In this document: positions 1 through 10,023 of the stretch, in pieces
Position numbering within the stretch: the stretch's first letter is position 1
Layout: each line of letters begins with the position of its first letter
The notes under the pieces: generated by a model
What the model was told of the DNA's origin: nothing
What the model saw: the letters and a program-made list of their open reading frames with translations, nothing else
The model's database searches: none
Assembly: GCA_015499985.1 (NCBI GenBank)
Contig: JAAAUF010000194.1
Location: 1-52,112 of the forward strand
DNA: 52,112 nucleotides
Source of the DNA: Haplosporangium gracile
Lineage: Eukaryota; Mortierellomycota; Mortierellomycetes; Mortierellales; Mortierellaceae
Direction of reading: 5' to 3'
Made by a program: the position numbers and the translations under genes

Positions 1-1047
1 AAAAAAAAAAAAAAAAAGGCGCTTACATACACAAAGCACGTAAATAATTCTGTCGAACATGTCAAAATAGAACAGACCCATTCATCAGTTGAAATTCAGG
101 GACCATCACTTGAACATTTTCCTTCGTTGAATGCGAGATGATAGAAAAACGAAAACAACAAGAAAAGAAGCCTCGCCTCTTCCCTCCTCTTCCCGCTTGT
201 TTTTAATTTCTTATTGCTCAGATGTATCGCAACGTCCTCTTGTTAACATTTTTTTTTGCTGGCCCTTAGCATAACTGCATAAAAAATGGATCAAAGCGTT
301 GTTGTGGCGTAGGACCTTCCACCCGCACTTCACTGTAGGTTAATATGTATACCCCGCTGTTGATTTACCAATACACTATTGGTTTCCCACCTGCTCTTGT
401 CTTCCCTACTCATTGAACCGTTGCTCACTCGCACTTACTTCCCTGGTCCTGTTAGACACCTTTTCCCATATAACGCTCTCAAACATACAGAAGATACTGT
501 GATAAAATGAGGGTGAATGTGGGAAAAAGGAGGTTCTGGGTGGACGGGGACTGTCCTGCAGAATTGGGTGAGGGGAGCAGAGAGGGAGCAGCTGCTGTCG
601 ACACAGTCGGTTGTTGGGGAGGATCGTCTTTCGTCTCTATCGCATCGGTCGTTGTTGATTGCTGTTGATTTATTTAGCTGTTATCGTGGTCGTTATAGCT
701 GACCAACCGAATACAAGTGACCCTTCTCAATGTTCAAAACCCTGCAAACTGTGAAATCGAGACCAGCAAAGGGTGGATGTTATTACTATCAGCTATAATA
801 GAAAAGTAACTAAGATTACTAGTAAAGAAATGGACTTCAGAAAGACAAAACGAATACAGTATCTGCGAAATCGAGACCAACAAAGGGAAAGAGCATTAGT
901 CTCGCTCTCGCAGGCAGGATAAAAATGGGGAGAAAGTAACTGCTTAAGGGCGAGTTTATCTCAAGGCACCACATGGACAACTTTCAAAGGGCAGAAAGAA
1001 GGCAATAAAGGGACCCAAAGTCTGTTATCTTTTTTTTAAAAGAAAAG
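1..1047. other. Non-coding stretch at the window start
   Basis: The stretch opens with a 17-nt A run. I see no open reading frame with protein-like composition; the longest plus-strand frame (517-702) is short and compositionally unremarkable. The closing part, up to 1047, is the 3' flank of the minus-strand secreted-protein gene. Confidence 0.6.
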
Positions 1048-1446
1048 CTAATTCGACCCATCGGGAAAAAGATCGACCATAAGGATATTTGAGCAGGCAA
1101 ACGACTCCATAGAGTCTTCCTTGTTGATCCGAACGCATGGATAGAAAATCTTGTTGTGATAGTCGTAAACTTCAGAGATAGTTCCGTTATAGCCACGGGG
1201 AAAATACAAGCCTATCTGGACATTCATATCTGTGCATGGTGCGATACTTCCGCCAAGATGCCCTTGCTCGATTTGCATTCCGGTAGCTTCCTTGCAGTCC
1301 TTGTATACGGGCAGGTAGTCGTTATCTATGTACCTCAAAGTGCCGCGAGTTCTGATGGTTCCCTTTGGCAGGTGTTGGACATCGAGTATATAATATGTTG
1401 CGTTGGCGCAAACAGCAAGCATGCTGAGGATGATCGCACTTTTCAT
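1048..1446 (-). CDS. Small secreted four-cysteine protein, unknown function
   Basis: Single-exon frame of 132 aa. Residues 1-16 form a short signal peptide (a basic start, then a hydrophobic IILSMLAVC core, then a small-residue ANA cleavage site). The mature protein of about 116 aa has four cysteines (C51, C71, C104, C118), enough for two disulfides, and many Tyr and Gly residues. It has no membrane segment after the signal. A TATAAAAGG box lies about 130 bp upstream on the same strand (1575-1583), which supports a real promoter. I do not recognise the family; size, export signal and paired cysteines fit the broad class of fungal small secreted proteins, possibly interaction effectors. The neighbouring sequence toward 5 kb is transposon-derived, a common setting for such genes. 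Confidence 0.6.
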   Translation of the reverse strand: MKSAIILSMLAVCANATYYILDVQHLPKGTIRTRGTLRYIDNDYLPVYKDCKEATGMQIEQGHLGGSIAPCTDMNVQIGLYFPRGYNGTISEVYDYHNKIFYPCVRINKEDSMESFACSNILMVDLFPDGSN

Positions 1447-1574
1447 GGTTGCGACGTGTCTATGTGTCAGAAAGTGTAGGTCAATACGAATATTCGCTTG
1501 TAACCCTTAAGGGTTAAAGTCCATTAACATGGTCTTACAAAATAAATGCAGATTTGTTCGGGGGTTGTGCATGT

Positions 1575-1583
1575 CCTTTTATA
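1575..1583 (-). promoter_or_regulatory. TATA box of the small secreted protein gene
   Basis: TATAAAAGG read on the minus strand, about 130 bp upstream of the ATG at 1446. Similar TATAAAAG boxes precede the calcipressin and M13 peptidase genes in this window. Confidence 0.45.
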
Positions 1584-1987
1584 TGAACGTACTTAATAGC
1601 GTGGGCTGGTGAGAGTTTTTTAAGGGAGGTCGTTCGTGTAGCGGCTTGCAAGGATGTTTGTGATGGTTCTCAGGTGGCAGACGAAGTGTTCAGATTGCTA
1701 GGTGAGGGCAGCTATTTGGACTATATATATATTTTCATGTGGCCCCGCGATAGAAATTTCACATGCATGATTGACCATTGCCAAGAGTTGACTGTTCGCC
1801 TGCAATGTTACACAAGAGTCGATCGATAACTCATAATTCCCAAGAAGAGTGGAGATTGAGCTCCGGTATGGGGTGTTGGGTAGACGGTCCAATGGAACAG
1901 CTTGTTGGGTAAACGGTATGAAATGGAGTTGAGTCAAATGATGGTCTTCTAGGATAGTATCCTAGGTTAATCTTCGACTTCGCTCTC

Positions 1988-2080
1988 AACCACGCCTCCA
2001 TCGCCACGCCTCCGTTACCAACCATGTCCTTATCACCAGCTACGCCTCCATCACCACGCCTCCATCACCGCGCCCCCCTG
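1988..2080. repeat. Short imperfect direct repeats (ACGCCTCC-type units)
   Basis: The unit ACGCCTCCATCACC and close variants recur five times in about 90 bp, with spacers between some copies. This is low-complexity tandem sequence, with no protein-like frame across it, just outside the transposon-derived block. Confidence 0.5.
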
Positions 2081-2101
2081 AACTCTCCTCAACGTCAAGT
2101 T

Positions 2102-2121
2102 TTTCGTTAGGGCTAACGAAA
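2102..2121. repeat. 20-nt near-perfect palindrome
   Basis: TTTCGTTAG-GG-CTAACGAAA: nine-base arms around a two-base centre. It lies about 170 bp before the first coding exon of the Harbinger accessory gene and could be part of the element's subterminal region, but I could not find a matching copy at the other side. Confidence 0.5.
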
Positions 2122-2287
2122 TGATTGGCTGAAATTGGCGTAAAGATCGGTTAAGTCTACCTTCGTTTGGTTTGAAATGAGCCAGTCGGTTAGCCTGAAA
2201 AGGAGCCTAACATTTTCTCTCAAAAAGACGAAAAAGTCTAACGCCTCAAGTTCTCACATTGCCCCTTAAGATGATGAGGGTGCCAAA

Positions 2288-4204
2288 TTGCTTTTTTCCA
2301 GTTTACTCATTTCGTCCTTCACCTCCGTATCAAGCAAGTACCAGTGTGAACAACAGCAACACCACTCCCCCTACCCTTTCATTGTCAAGCTCGGCTTCAA
2401 ACGCAACCCGTTCGCTTACGACACGCTGAGCAACGGAACCATCCCTAACCCGCACCAAGTCAACAATACTCAACAACAAATCAACTACTCTCAACAGTAT
2501 TTCAACTACGCTCACCAACAAACCCACTATACCCATCAGGAACAGCCCTTCTACACCTTTCAACAACCCAGCATCCTTCAAGCAACCTTTAGCCCTGTGA
2601 TTAGTTCCCCGGCAACCTTACCTCGCCGTCTTCTTCTCCTGTCTGTTCTGCCGCCTCCTTGGTCTATATTTCTGGCGATCGGAAGCACCTCCACCCGCTC
2701 ATGCAGCCGTCGCGTCCCGTATCCATAATGCCAGCTCCTGCTCCAACTCATTCTAATCCTCCCTCGTCTCCGCCCTCAAGTCGAAAACGACAGCTGTCGG
2801 ACGTCCCTGCCGACAACAACAGCCACCAGATCATCGATACATATGGCTACAACCCCAACAGCATCGACAGCATTATCGACTTTATCAACAAAAACATCGA
2901 TCACAGTCTCCTCAACAACAACGACAGCAAGAAGAAGGAAGGCAGAGGCAAAAGAGCTAAACGAGGGCTCAATACCAACTCCTTCTGGCTCAAGGCGGGT
3001 ATGGACCATTTTGTCGACTGGTACAGCGACCAGGAGAACTATAACAAGCTGCAGGTCGTAGCCCCGACGTATGGTCATAAGAAAACCGATGTCCACAATG
3101 AAATAGTTGCTTTTCTTGGGCGCCTGGGTGTCAAGTGGAATGCAGAGCAAGCCAAGAGTGATATATACAACACCGATGTGGCGTTTCGCAAAGCCGCAGG
3201 GCTCTGGCAAGTTGGACTGACAGGCAGAATCGACAGATCAGCAAAGGCCGAGCAGCTCCTGGTTTGTCCGTACTTCGATAAACTCAGCGAAGTCATGTCA
3301 GAGAGTGCTGCGAAAAACCCTCCTCCCTTTCGAGAATCGGGCTGCCGAGGACAGGATATTATCCAGGCCGGCGATGTTCATGTGGTCGGCGAGGACGGCG
3401 AGGACGGCGATGAGTTTGACGAGAACCATTTCACCATTGTTGAGGATGAGTCGGAAGAAATCACTAGTGACCCAGAAGGACCTGCCGACAATGGCGAAGG
3501 ATGTAATGCTATGCCTTTACTTGGTTGTATTTACTGGATCCGCACAACAGGAGCTGTTTGTGTTTATTGATATTTGTCTTTTCTTCCCTCAGTTTTTTTT
3601 GTCTCCAGCATCCACTGCCCCTCCCTACTACAAAAATGGACATGCCAACAAACAACGCAAGGGCAACTTTGCAGAATCGACAGTCGCAGGGCTTGGCTCC
3701 ACTATGCTACAAATCTTGAACCAACAAATTCAGTCGTCTAATCGGCTGCAGAGTAATATAAGGACCAGGGAGGTTGCGCTCGAGAATCGAGAGAGGGCCG
3801 TTGTTGAGCGGGAGCAGGTATTGCCCAAGCAGGAGCGGGAGTTTGTTATCGACATGATGAAGAGGTCGGACGATGCCAGAGAACGCCGCATGCAGGAGCA
3901 GGAGAAGGAACAAGCCAAGCTCGATGCGTCGATTGAGAGGCGAGAGACCAAGTTCAACGCGTCAATTGAGAGTCGAGAGATCCAGTTTCAACGACGGCTT
4001 GTTGAGGAGCAGAAGGAACACGATAGGGCGATTGAGAGCAAGCAAAGGAAAATCAAAGAACTGGAGGACGATATCAAGAAGTTCGAAGAGAAGAAGGCTG
4101 CGTGGATGAAGGATTTGGAGGATAGATTGAAGGCCAACTCAGTGTTAAAGGAGACCACCAAAGAAGTAACCAGACTTTCCCTGTGCTATCTATCAAAACA
4201 ATAA
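2288..4204 (+). CDS. Harbinger-type transposon accessory protein with Myb/SANT-like domain and coiled coil
   Basis: Proposed model: exons 2288-2596, 2707-3502 and 3609-4204 (566 codons), with phases that close. The 5' end is uncertain because the frame opens at a TTG and a CCAG acceptor-like site lies just before it. N-terminal third: Gln/Asn/His/Tyr-rich. Residues about 195-268 carry a Trp-rich helical module (FWLKAGMDHFVDWY, then a VHNEIVAFL helix, then FRKAAGLW), the layout of Myb/SANT-like DNA-binding domains that accompany PIF/Harbinger transposases. An acidic stretch follows. Residues about 405-548 are an extended charged coiled coil (repeated REREQ/IERRE-type heptads). The gene converges on a Harbinger-like DDE transposase frame that begins 10 bp beyond its stop, which makes the two-gene element reading likely. 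Function by family: targets the transposase to DNA and the nucleus. Confidence 0.6.
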
Positions 4205-4213
4205 GCAAGAGCT

Positions 4214-5160
4214 TTATTGCCCGTTTTTCAGTACTCCATTTCTTGGCAGGCGGTATCTATACCTCAGGACATATCTCTTCAATCTATATCTCCTTTTTTC
4301 CCCCTTCTCTCTCTCGTTGTCACTCAAGCCACCCTCCGCCACCAGGTCATCCTCCTGCTGTTGTGATGGTGGTTGTGCGTGAGGATCCGCCATATTACAG
4401 TTGGCCTCAGCGTCATCTATTTCCCCTCCGTCCGGATGCAAGAGGCAAATATTATGCAAAATCATGCACGCAACGATCCACTTTGAGACTTTGAAGGTCT
4501 CCCTTCTGCTGTTAATCTTGACGGGAAGGCACTGTAGAGACTGCCACTTGAGTTTCAACTACCCAAAAGCGTGCTCGATCTTGACTCTCGCCGATCCATG
4601 GGAGCCTTTTAATCGACGTTCATCCTGGGGGACATCATTTCCTTTGAAGCGTGTGACAACAGTCTCGCTCAAGGAGTAGCCTGTATCACCCAAAAGATAC
4701 TCATCCTTCGCGAAAAATTCGGCACTTTCGCGGCAGAGCTTATGGCTTTTGTACGCCGGAGAGTCGTTTAAAGAACCAACGTAACCGGTGGACACATACA
4801 GGAAGCGGTCTCGATGATCGCAAACAGCAGTACAACCCATCACGTAGACGCACTTACGGGCGTTCCAGGAGATGGTGTCATATACTGGGACTGACTCGAA
4901 CGGGAAATGGACACCATCCACCACTCCAATGCAATTGAAGAAGTTATTGGCAAACTTGAATCACGTCTTTATTACATTTTTTCTATTGAAGAATCATACC
5001 GGGTTGATAGAGCATTAGTCAAGATATTGAAAGGTATTGCAGGATGAACAAGCTCGATTCCTCCTAACTCCTTAAACCCCTTACACACCGTTCATAGTCG
5101 GGTCAGATAATAAACCGCCTCCCCATACTCTCAATCGCCTCAATGCATTGACTCAATAAA
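4214..5160 (-). pseudogene. Decayed PIF/Harbinger DDE transposase (DDE_Tnp_4 type)
   Basis: The minus strand reads the Harbinger-type catalytic core in order: an FNCIGVVDGVHFPFE block (first catalytic D), an NDSPAY block, LLGDTGYSL, RVKIEHAFG (catalytic E), then LKLKWQSL and WIVACMILHN. These are the hallmarks of the DDE_Tnp_4 family. The frame is broken. A TAG (4559-4561) splits EHAFG from LKLKW. A TGA (5103-5105) sits where the family has the Trp of an IIWPDYER-like block. Further stops or a degenerate intron separate that block from the catalytic core. No intact N-terminal HTH region is visible. The element is therefore probably non-autonomous, although the convergent accessory gene still has open exons. 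Confidence 0.72.
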
Positions 5161-6067
5161 TGTGACATAGGTTAGGATTTTGCTTTGGATTATTTTTGGA
5201 CGCCTATTGACGACTTATCTCTGCGTGTCGGACCGATATAAAATAATCAAACCTATAAGTGACTAAGAAATTAGTGGACGCGACCTCAAATTCTAATTAA
5301 GGAGGAGGAAAAGAGCCGACAAGTAGGTGTCTGCAACCCCTTTTCCCTAATGTGCCCCCTTGAACATTTTTGTGCCCCTCCTTGTTCAGTCTGCCCTTGA
5401 TCTTTTTTTGGACCCTCTTTCTTTTTTCTCATTCCTGTTCTCTCCATCTGACCTTTTCTTTTTTGAATCCCTTTTCTATTACCCGCTCTCGATCTTGTTT
5501 TTCCTCTGCCCTTGATTTCTTTTTTTGCATCCCTTCCTTCTCTCTCTGGCCTTTTTTTTTTTTTTTTCTATCTCTACTACCTCTGCCTGTCTTTTGATTT
5601 CTGGGAGTTGCTGTCAACTAGATCAAGATTATCCAAACTGCAGAAACGGAAAATACATAGGATAATTCATCGTTAAGCATCGAACTAGTAACTTGCTTTT
5701 GTGATTCAAAATAGAAGTAAGACTTACGACTAGTACTCCTCTGAATTGAGCTCAGAGGGTGTTCGAAGGTTATACACTGAGCATCCAAAACGAACGAGGG
5801 GATTGTGATTGCTTCATAATGTTTTTGGCAAGTATAGTTCCAACAAAGTTGAAAGCGAGACTGATACAGTTCATTATCTTTTACTGGTCATCCAATGCAA
5901 CACTTATCTATCCTTCATCGAAAAGGTGTCGATCACCGCCTTCGCTTTTTTGTTTTTTTCAATAAGGGCATATCTTTTTAATATTTTCTGCATCAATATA
6001 CTTTGAGCGCTGCTTCCCCTCTCTCCTTCACCCTCTCTTCGTCTCAACCAGTAAGTAGCCCACACTA
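5161..6067. other. Non-coding; long pyrimidine tract
   Basis: From about 5370 to 5600 the plus strand is almost pure C/T with several T runs; the apparent frames on both strands there are low-complexity. The rest holds no convincing gene and no recognised transposon terminus. Confidence 0.55.
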
Positions 6068-6311
6068 CCACCACACCTCACACTTCTTGACCGGAGTCAT
6101 AGGGCTCCCGGCCTTACACTAAAAAGCTCTCGCGAAATCAGGCGAGTTCTGAACAAAGCCGTTGATACGCCACTTGCTGAGTGAGTGTGAATCGGTTCGG
6201 AGTTGTCGGACAAGCTGCTCAGATCTCATCTTGCGACACCATGTACGACTGTAAGACACGAAGAACAGTTGTTCGGGTGTGTACTTGTCCAGTCCTGGTA
6301 ACTTGAAGTTC
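6068..6311 (-). pseudogene. Orphan last exon of an M13 (neprilysin-like) metallopeptidase
   Basis: The minus strand encodes the C-terminal domain of an M13 peptidase: a KYTPEQLFFVSYSRTWC block, then SKWRINGFVQNSPDF, then a C-K-x-G-S-P-M-x-P segment and a final CEVW. It lines up along its whole length with the last exon of the intact M13 gene at 47770-48019. A TAG (6119-6121) replaces the Lys codon before the CKxG motif. The similarity begins just after an AG (CATAAG), at the same point where the last exon of the intact gene starts. No earlier M13 exon, zinc motif or start is visible upstream, so this is a gene fragment. Confidence 0.8.
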
Positions 6312-6635
6312 TCAATTCTTATGACGTGGAGAGAGGTGGAGGAGAGAAATTATCCGTTGTAGCGAAAGGGGAGGGAATTTTAAGTCTTTATAATATTTTT
6401 TTTGATGAGTTATGTGCAACTTGGCCGATGGGTGTTCAGGAATAGGGCGATTATGTGCAAAGTGAACTGAAGCAATGAGGAAAAATAAAACGGCCGCAGA
6501 GGTCAATGGAAAGAAGTAAGAAACAAATCTAACGAATATATGCAATGGAGGATACGAGTAAAAAGAGGACAATCGCTGGGGCCAAGCTAAGATGATCAGT
6601 GAAAGAAAGAAAAATGAACCATCCTTCAGGATAAG
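6312..6635. other. Non-coding spacer
   Basis: AT-rich spacer between the M13 fragment and the F-box pseudogene. The one longer minus-strand frame (6312-6572) is hydrophobic and compositionally biased, with no similarity to the missing M13 exons. Confidence 0.5.
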
Positions 6636-8860
6636 TCAACAATGCGATGGTAGCGTGTCGGTAATAATGACCTCGCGCAGTCGCGGGAATTGCTGAAGGT
6701 GCTCCAGCGTTCTGAAGTCAACAAATAGGTGCCGAGGTCCAGTAGGTTGGTGAGGTAGCTGACCAGGTGCCTGAACTGGTGGCACCGTGATCACTTCCTC
6801 CACCGACTCTGGCTCAGCATCCTTATCACTACGACGATGACGCGTAGGACGTGGTTTATCCTGGTTCCGAGTGTCGCAGCATTGCTACTTCTTGCCGGTA
6901 AAGACCTTGTTCCAACCAGCAGCCCTGACCGCAGGAGGCATCACCTGCATCATGGCCGGCTTTTCCCAACCACGTACTCCATGAAAAGCGACCGTCTCGA
7001 TGTTGAACGTCGCCCATAACTTGCGCAACAGGTTTCGTTGAAGAAGGTTGTCGTTGCTGTGATCGTGAACCTCTAGCTGCCTCAGAGCATAGCAATCCCG
7101 AACCGCTCTACGGACACCACTGAGGCGACCTTTCCTGCTGAGTCCTGAACCAAGATCGAGAACCAATGTGGTCAAAGTGGATCGGTAAGAGGTAATGGCC
7201 TTGGCCATCTTGTTTTCGAGTTGGTTCGAGTGAATAACAAGCGTCTCGAGGGATTTCGGAAGACTTGTGGTCAAGATAGTGGTCCAACGCGGCATGTTGT
7301 TGGAGATTTCAAAAGACTTGAGATTCCTCCCGTGTTGCTTCAAGAGGACTGCAAACCCTTCTGCGTTGATAATGTTGAGATCATTTTCTTTTTCTCCCTC
7401 GTCGTCGTGATTGTCGTCCTCCTTGTTCTTAATCTTGTTCTTGTCCTTTTCCCTGCCCTTGTCTGCAGAATGGATGATACCATCGTAGTGAGAGTTATTA
7501 ATGGTTTTCTTGCCCTTTCCTTTTTTGTCCTTGTTGGTGCTGCTCTCAATGGCCACAATGTTCGAGACTTGGGGACGAAGCACCGACAGATGAATCAAGT
7601 CAGGACAATCCCGCAATATAGTATTATAGACGTTCAAGTCGACTCGATCTGTCCTGACATCTAGGTGTGTAACCGGCAAAGTCAACAGATGCTCTCCATC
7701 GAATCCTGATAGTATCATCTGGTGTCGAAGAACAAGTCATCGTAAGTCAGGCTTGTCCTTGAGAATCTGGACCCAATGCAATTTCGTCACCATATACCGC
7801 TCAATCTCCAATGTTCGAAGTTGCTCCTGTCGCTCAATTAAACTCCGGAGAGCAAGGTGGACCTCATCCATGACGCCACAAACTCAGAACTCGGTCAAAT
7901 TGCTGCAGACATGAAACAGAGGCGGAACTGGCTCTGGGACTGGATCCGGGCGAGATGAGGCGATGACAACATTGCTAGAGTACCGACAACCGAATGTATG
8001 TGCTGAAAGTCCAGCCAAACGTGCTGTCCCTGGTGGTCGATGTCGAACGACAGGTGTCGTTGTAACCTCGACAGGTGCAGACGAGCTAGAAGCCTTCGAG
8101 AATTCCGACTCATGCATAGGAGGAAGGACAGATAGCATCACCTCGAGGGTCAGATCCGTATTGTCCGCTCTACCATGAGCCGTGGCTCTAGCATGGGCAT
8201 GCAAGATAGCGCCTTGGAGATCCGCCGGGAGAGCAGCCTGTGCGGTCCGAGCAGTACCAGGTGTCGCCTGGCCAGAAGCTGCAGTGATACGGCGCGTAGC
8301 ACGTGAGGATGGGATAACAGGCTCAACCCGGGGTGGGGGCGATGAGCGTCGGGTAAAGGCCTCGATGGCCTCAGGGTCATGGGCTTCCCGAATAGGAGGT
8401 TGAGTTCCAGGCGGTCCAGGTTCTTGGCTTGAATCTCCTTGAGAGTCTCCCACATTTTCTTGTTCTTGCGATGCTCCCTTCCGAGAAGCGATATGTAGCG
8501 GATGTGGTGAACGTTGGCTTTGAGTTGGCTCATGGGGACACCAGCCATGAGCCGATAGTCGTAACATTCCCACAAGACGGGAATGAGAGCGTAGTGCCAG
8601 AGTTTGCAGACCAATAACAAGACAATAAGTCTCGCTGGCTGGAACTTGTCCTTATATCTGTTGTCCTTCTTGATGTACTCCTGAGTCCAGATGGGAATGA
8701 AGGAGCCAATCATGCGAATTGTCTCTGGGTTCATGATGGGTCACCCATCGAACTTATTTTTATCAAGGCTGTTGGTCTCCGTGTCAACCTCCATGTCGTT
8801 GCTCTTGCGAACCTGTTCGTCCACAGCGCCACTGTTTTCCTGGATTCCATTGTCTGCCAT
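6636..8860 (-). pseudogene. Broken F-box / leucine-rich-repeat-like gene
   Basis: Reading from an ATG at 8860 (or 8734), the N-terminus has the F-box layout common in Mortierellales: PETIRMIGSFIPIW, then a helix with LLLVCKLWHYALIPVLWECYD. Downstream sequence has LRR character (CSNLTEF, LRTLEIERY, HLDVRTDRVDL, DLIHLSVL, LETLVIHSN, a final HLQQFPRLREVIIT) with a Lys/Asp-rich insertion near 7400-7550. The gene is interrupted by a one-base frame change near 8380-8385 and by in-frame stops: TGA at 8742-8744 (upstream of the second possible start), TGA near 7884-7886, TGA at 7737-7739 and TAG at 6885-6887. Sequence on both sides of each stop stays in one frame and stays protein-like, so these are point disruptions rather than gene ends. 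Family role would be SCF ubiquitin-ligase substrate recognition. Confidence 0.7.
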
Positions 8861-10023
8861 GACGCGTGTTTAGACTGGCGAGATATGATTGCTTTTCTTG
8901 AAAGAGAGGATCGTCGTTCGCTTGGCAGTGAGTAAAAAGCGGCCCACTTATTTACAGGTCCCAGTAACACAGGGACGTGAAGGTCGTTGTTTGCCTTCGA
9001 AGGCAGCAGTCGAGTAAATAAGAGGGCGAGGGCGTAGACTTGTTGGCTCTTATGAGTGTGTGTGTGTGTGTGTCGGTTGTTATTGGTTGTTTGTCGTCTC
9101 CTTGTGTATGTAGGTTGAGAAGGTGGGGGATGGGAGATGGAGAAAGAAGAAGTGAAGGTGGATGTAAATAATGAGAAAGAAAGAGGAGAAAAGAGAGGAA
9201 GCAAGGAGCGAGAGTTAAAGACGAAGAGGAGTAAGGAAAGGAAAGGAAGGGAAAGAGGAAGAAAAGAGTCAAAATTGCGCGTACAAGAGTTCCTTTTTAT
9301 CGCTTGTTCCCCTCTGACCCTCGTTTTTAACTTTTCGTCATCATCATTTTTATGTCCGCAGCAGATAACCGTAGTTCACATGAGCGAGACACGCATAGAA
9401 GACGTTACTTCGGACATGGGACAAGAATAAGGGGAGAGACGTGGGAACCAGGGGGAAGCGATTGCCTCCCTCGTGACCACACGACCAATACTGCGCCAGC
9501 GGAAAACAACACACGCTGTGGACATCTAACGATACGACACGACACAACAACAACAACTAACGACTTGTTCTGGACCACTCCTTGCTTTGAACGTACCACT
9601 ATTATTAGGAGTTCTTGAGTAACATTTAGTCAAATCGCAACGAAATGAAACAATGAAGCGAGGAAGTTAGGTGATAGATTAAAGTTTTCGTAAAACAAGG
9701 TAAAGACAGGTGGGTAGGATACACCAATAGCTCCAATTGACGCGTCGTGCGCTCGTCAAAGTTTTTAATAAATTGAGAAAATAAAGGGAACGGTAAAAAG
9801 ATATGATACAGGCGGATGGAACAACAACAAAAAAATATGCTAAGGATGACGGCGAGAAATGATAAAAAAAAAAGAAAGCAAAGTAATGACTTTCTAATGC
9901 GGTTAGTGGCAATGTAGGTAGATAAGAATGATTGTGTTTGCGATGGGTTGTTGCGCAATAATAAAGGAAGGAAAGAGAGAAATGCGAAAAAATAATTGGT
10001 GAAAAAGACTGCCAAGTCGTCCA
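8861..10023. other. Non-coding spacer with low-complexity tracts
   Basis: Contains a (GT)n run at about 9056-9073, purine-rich sequence at 9130-9260 and A/T-rich sequence at 9600-10020. The overlapping frames on both strands are low-complexity shadows. It includes the 3' flank of the MDM31-like gene and the 5' flank of the F-box pseudogene. Confidence 0.55.

Noticed and set aside
5370..5617. 75- and 62-codon frames in the pyrimidine tract
   Set aside because: Composition only: Phe/Ser/Leu on one strand and Lys/Glu/Arg on the other, generated by a C/T tract.
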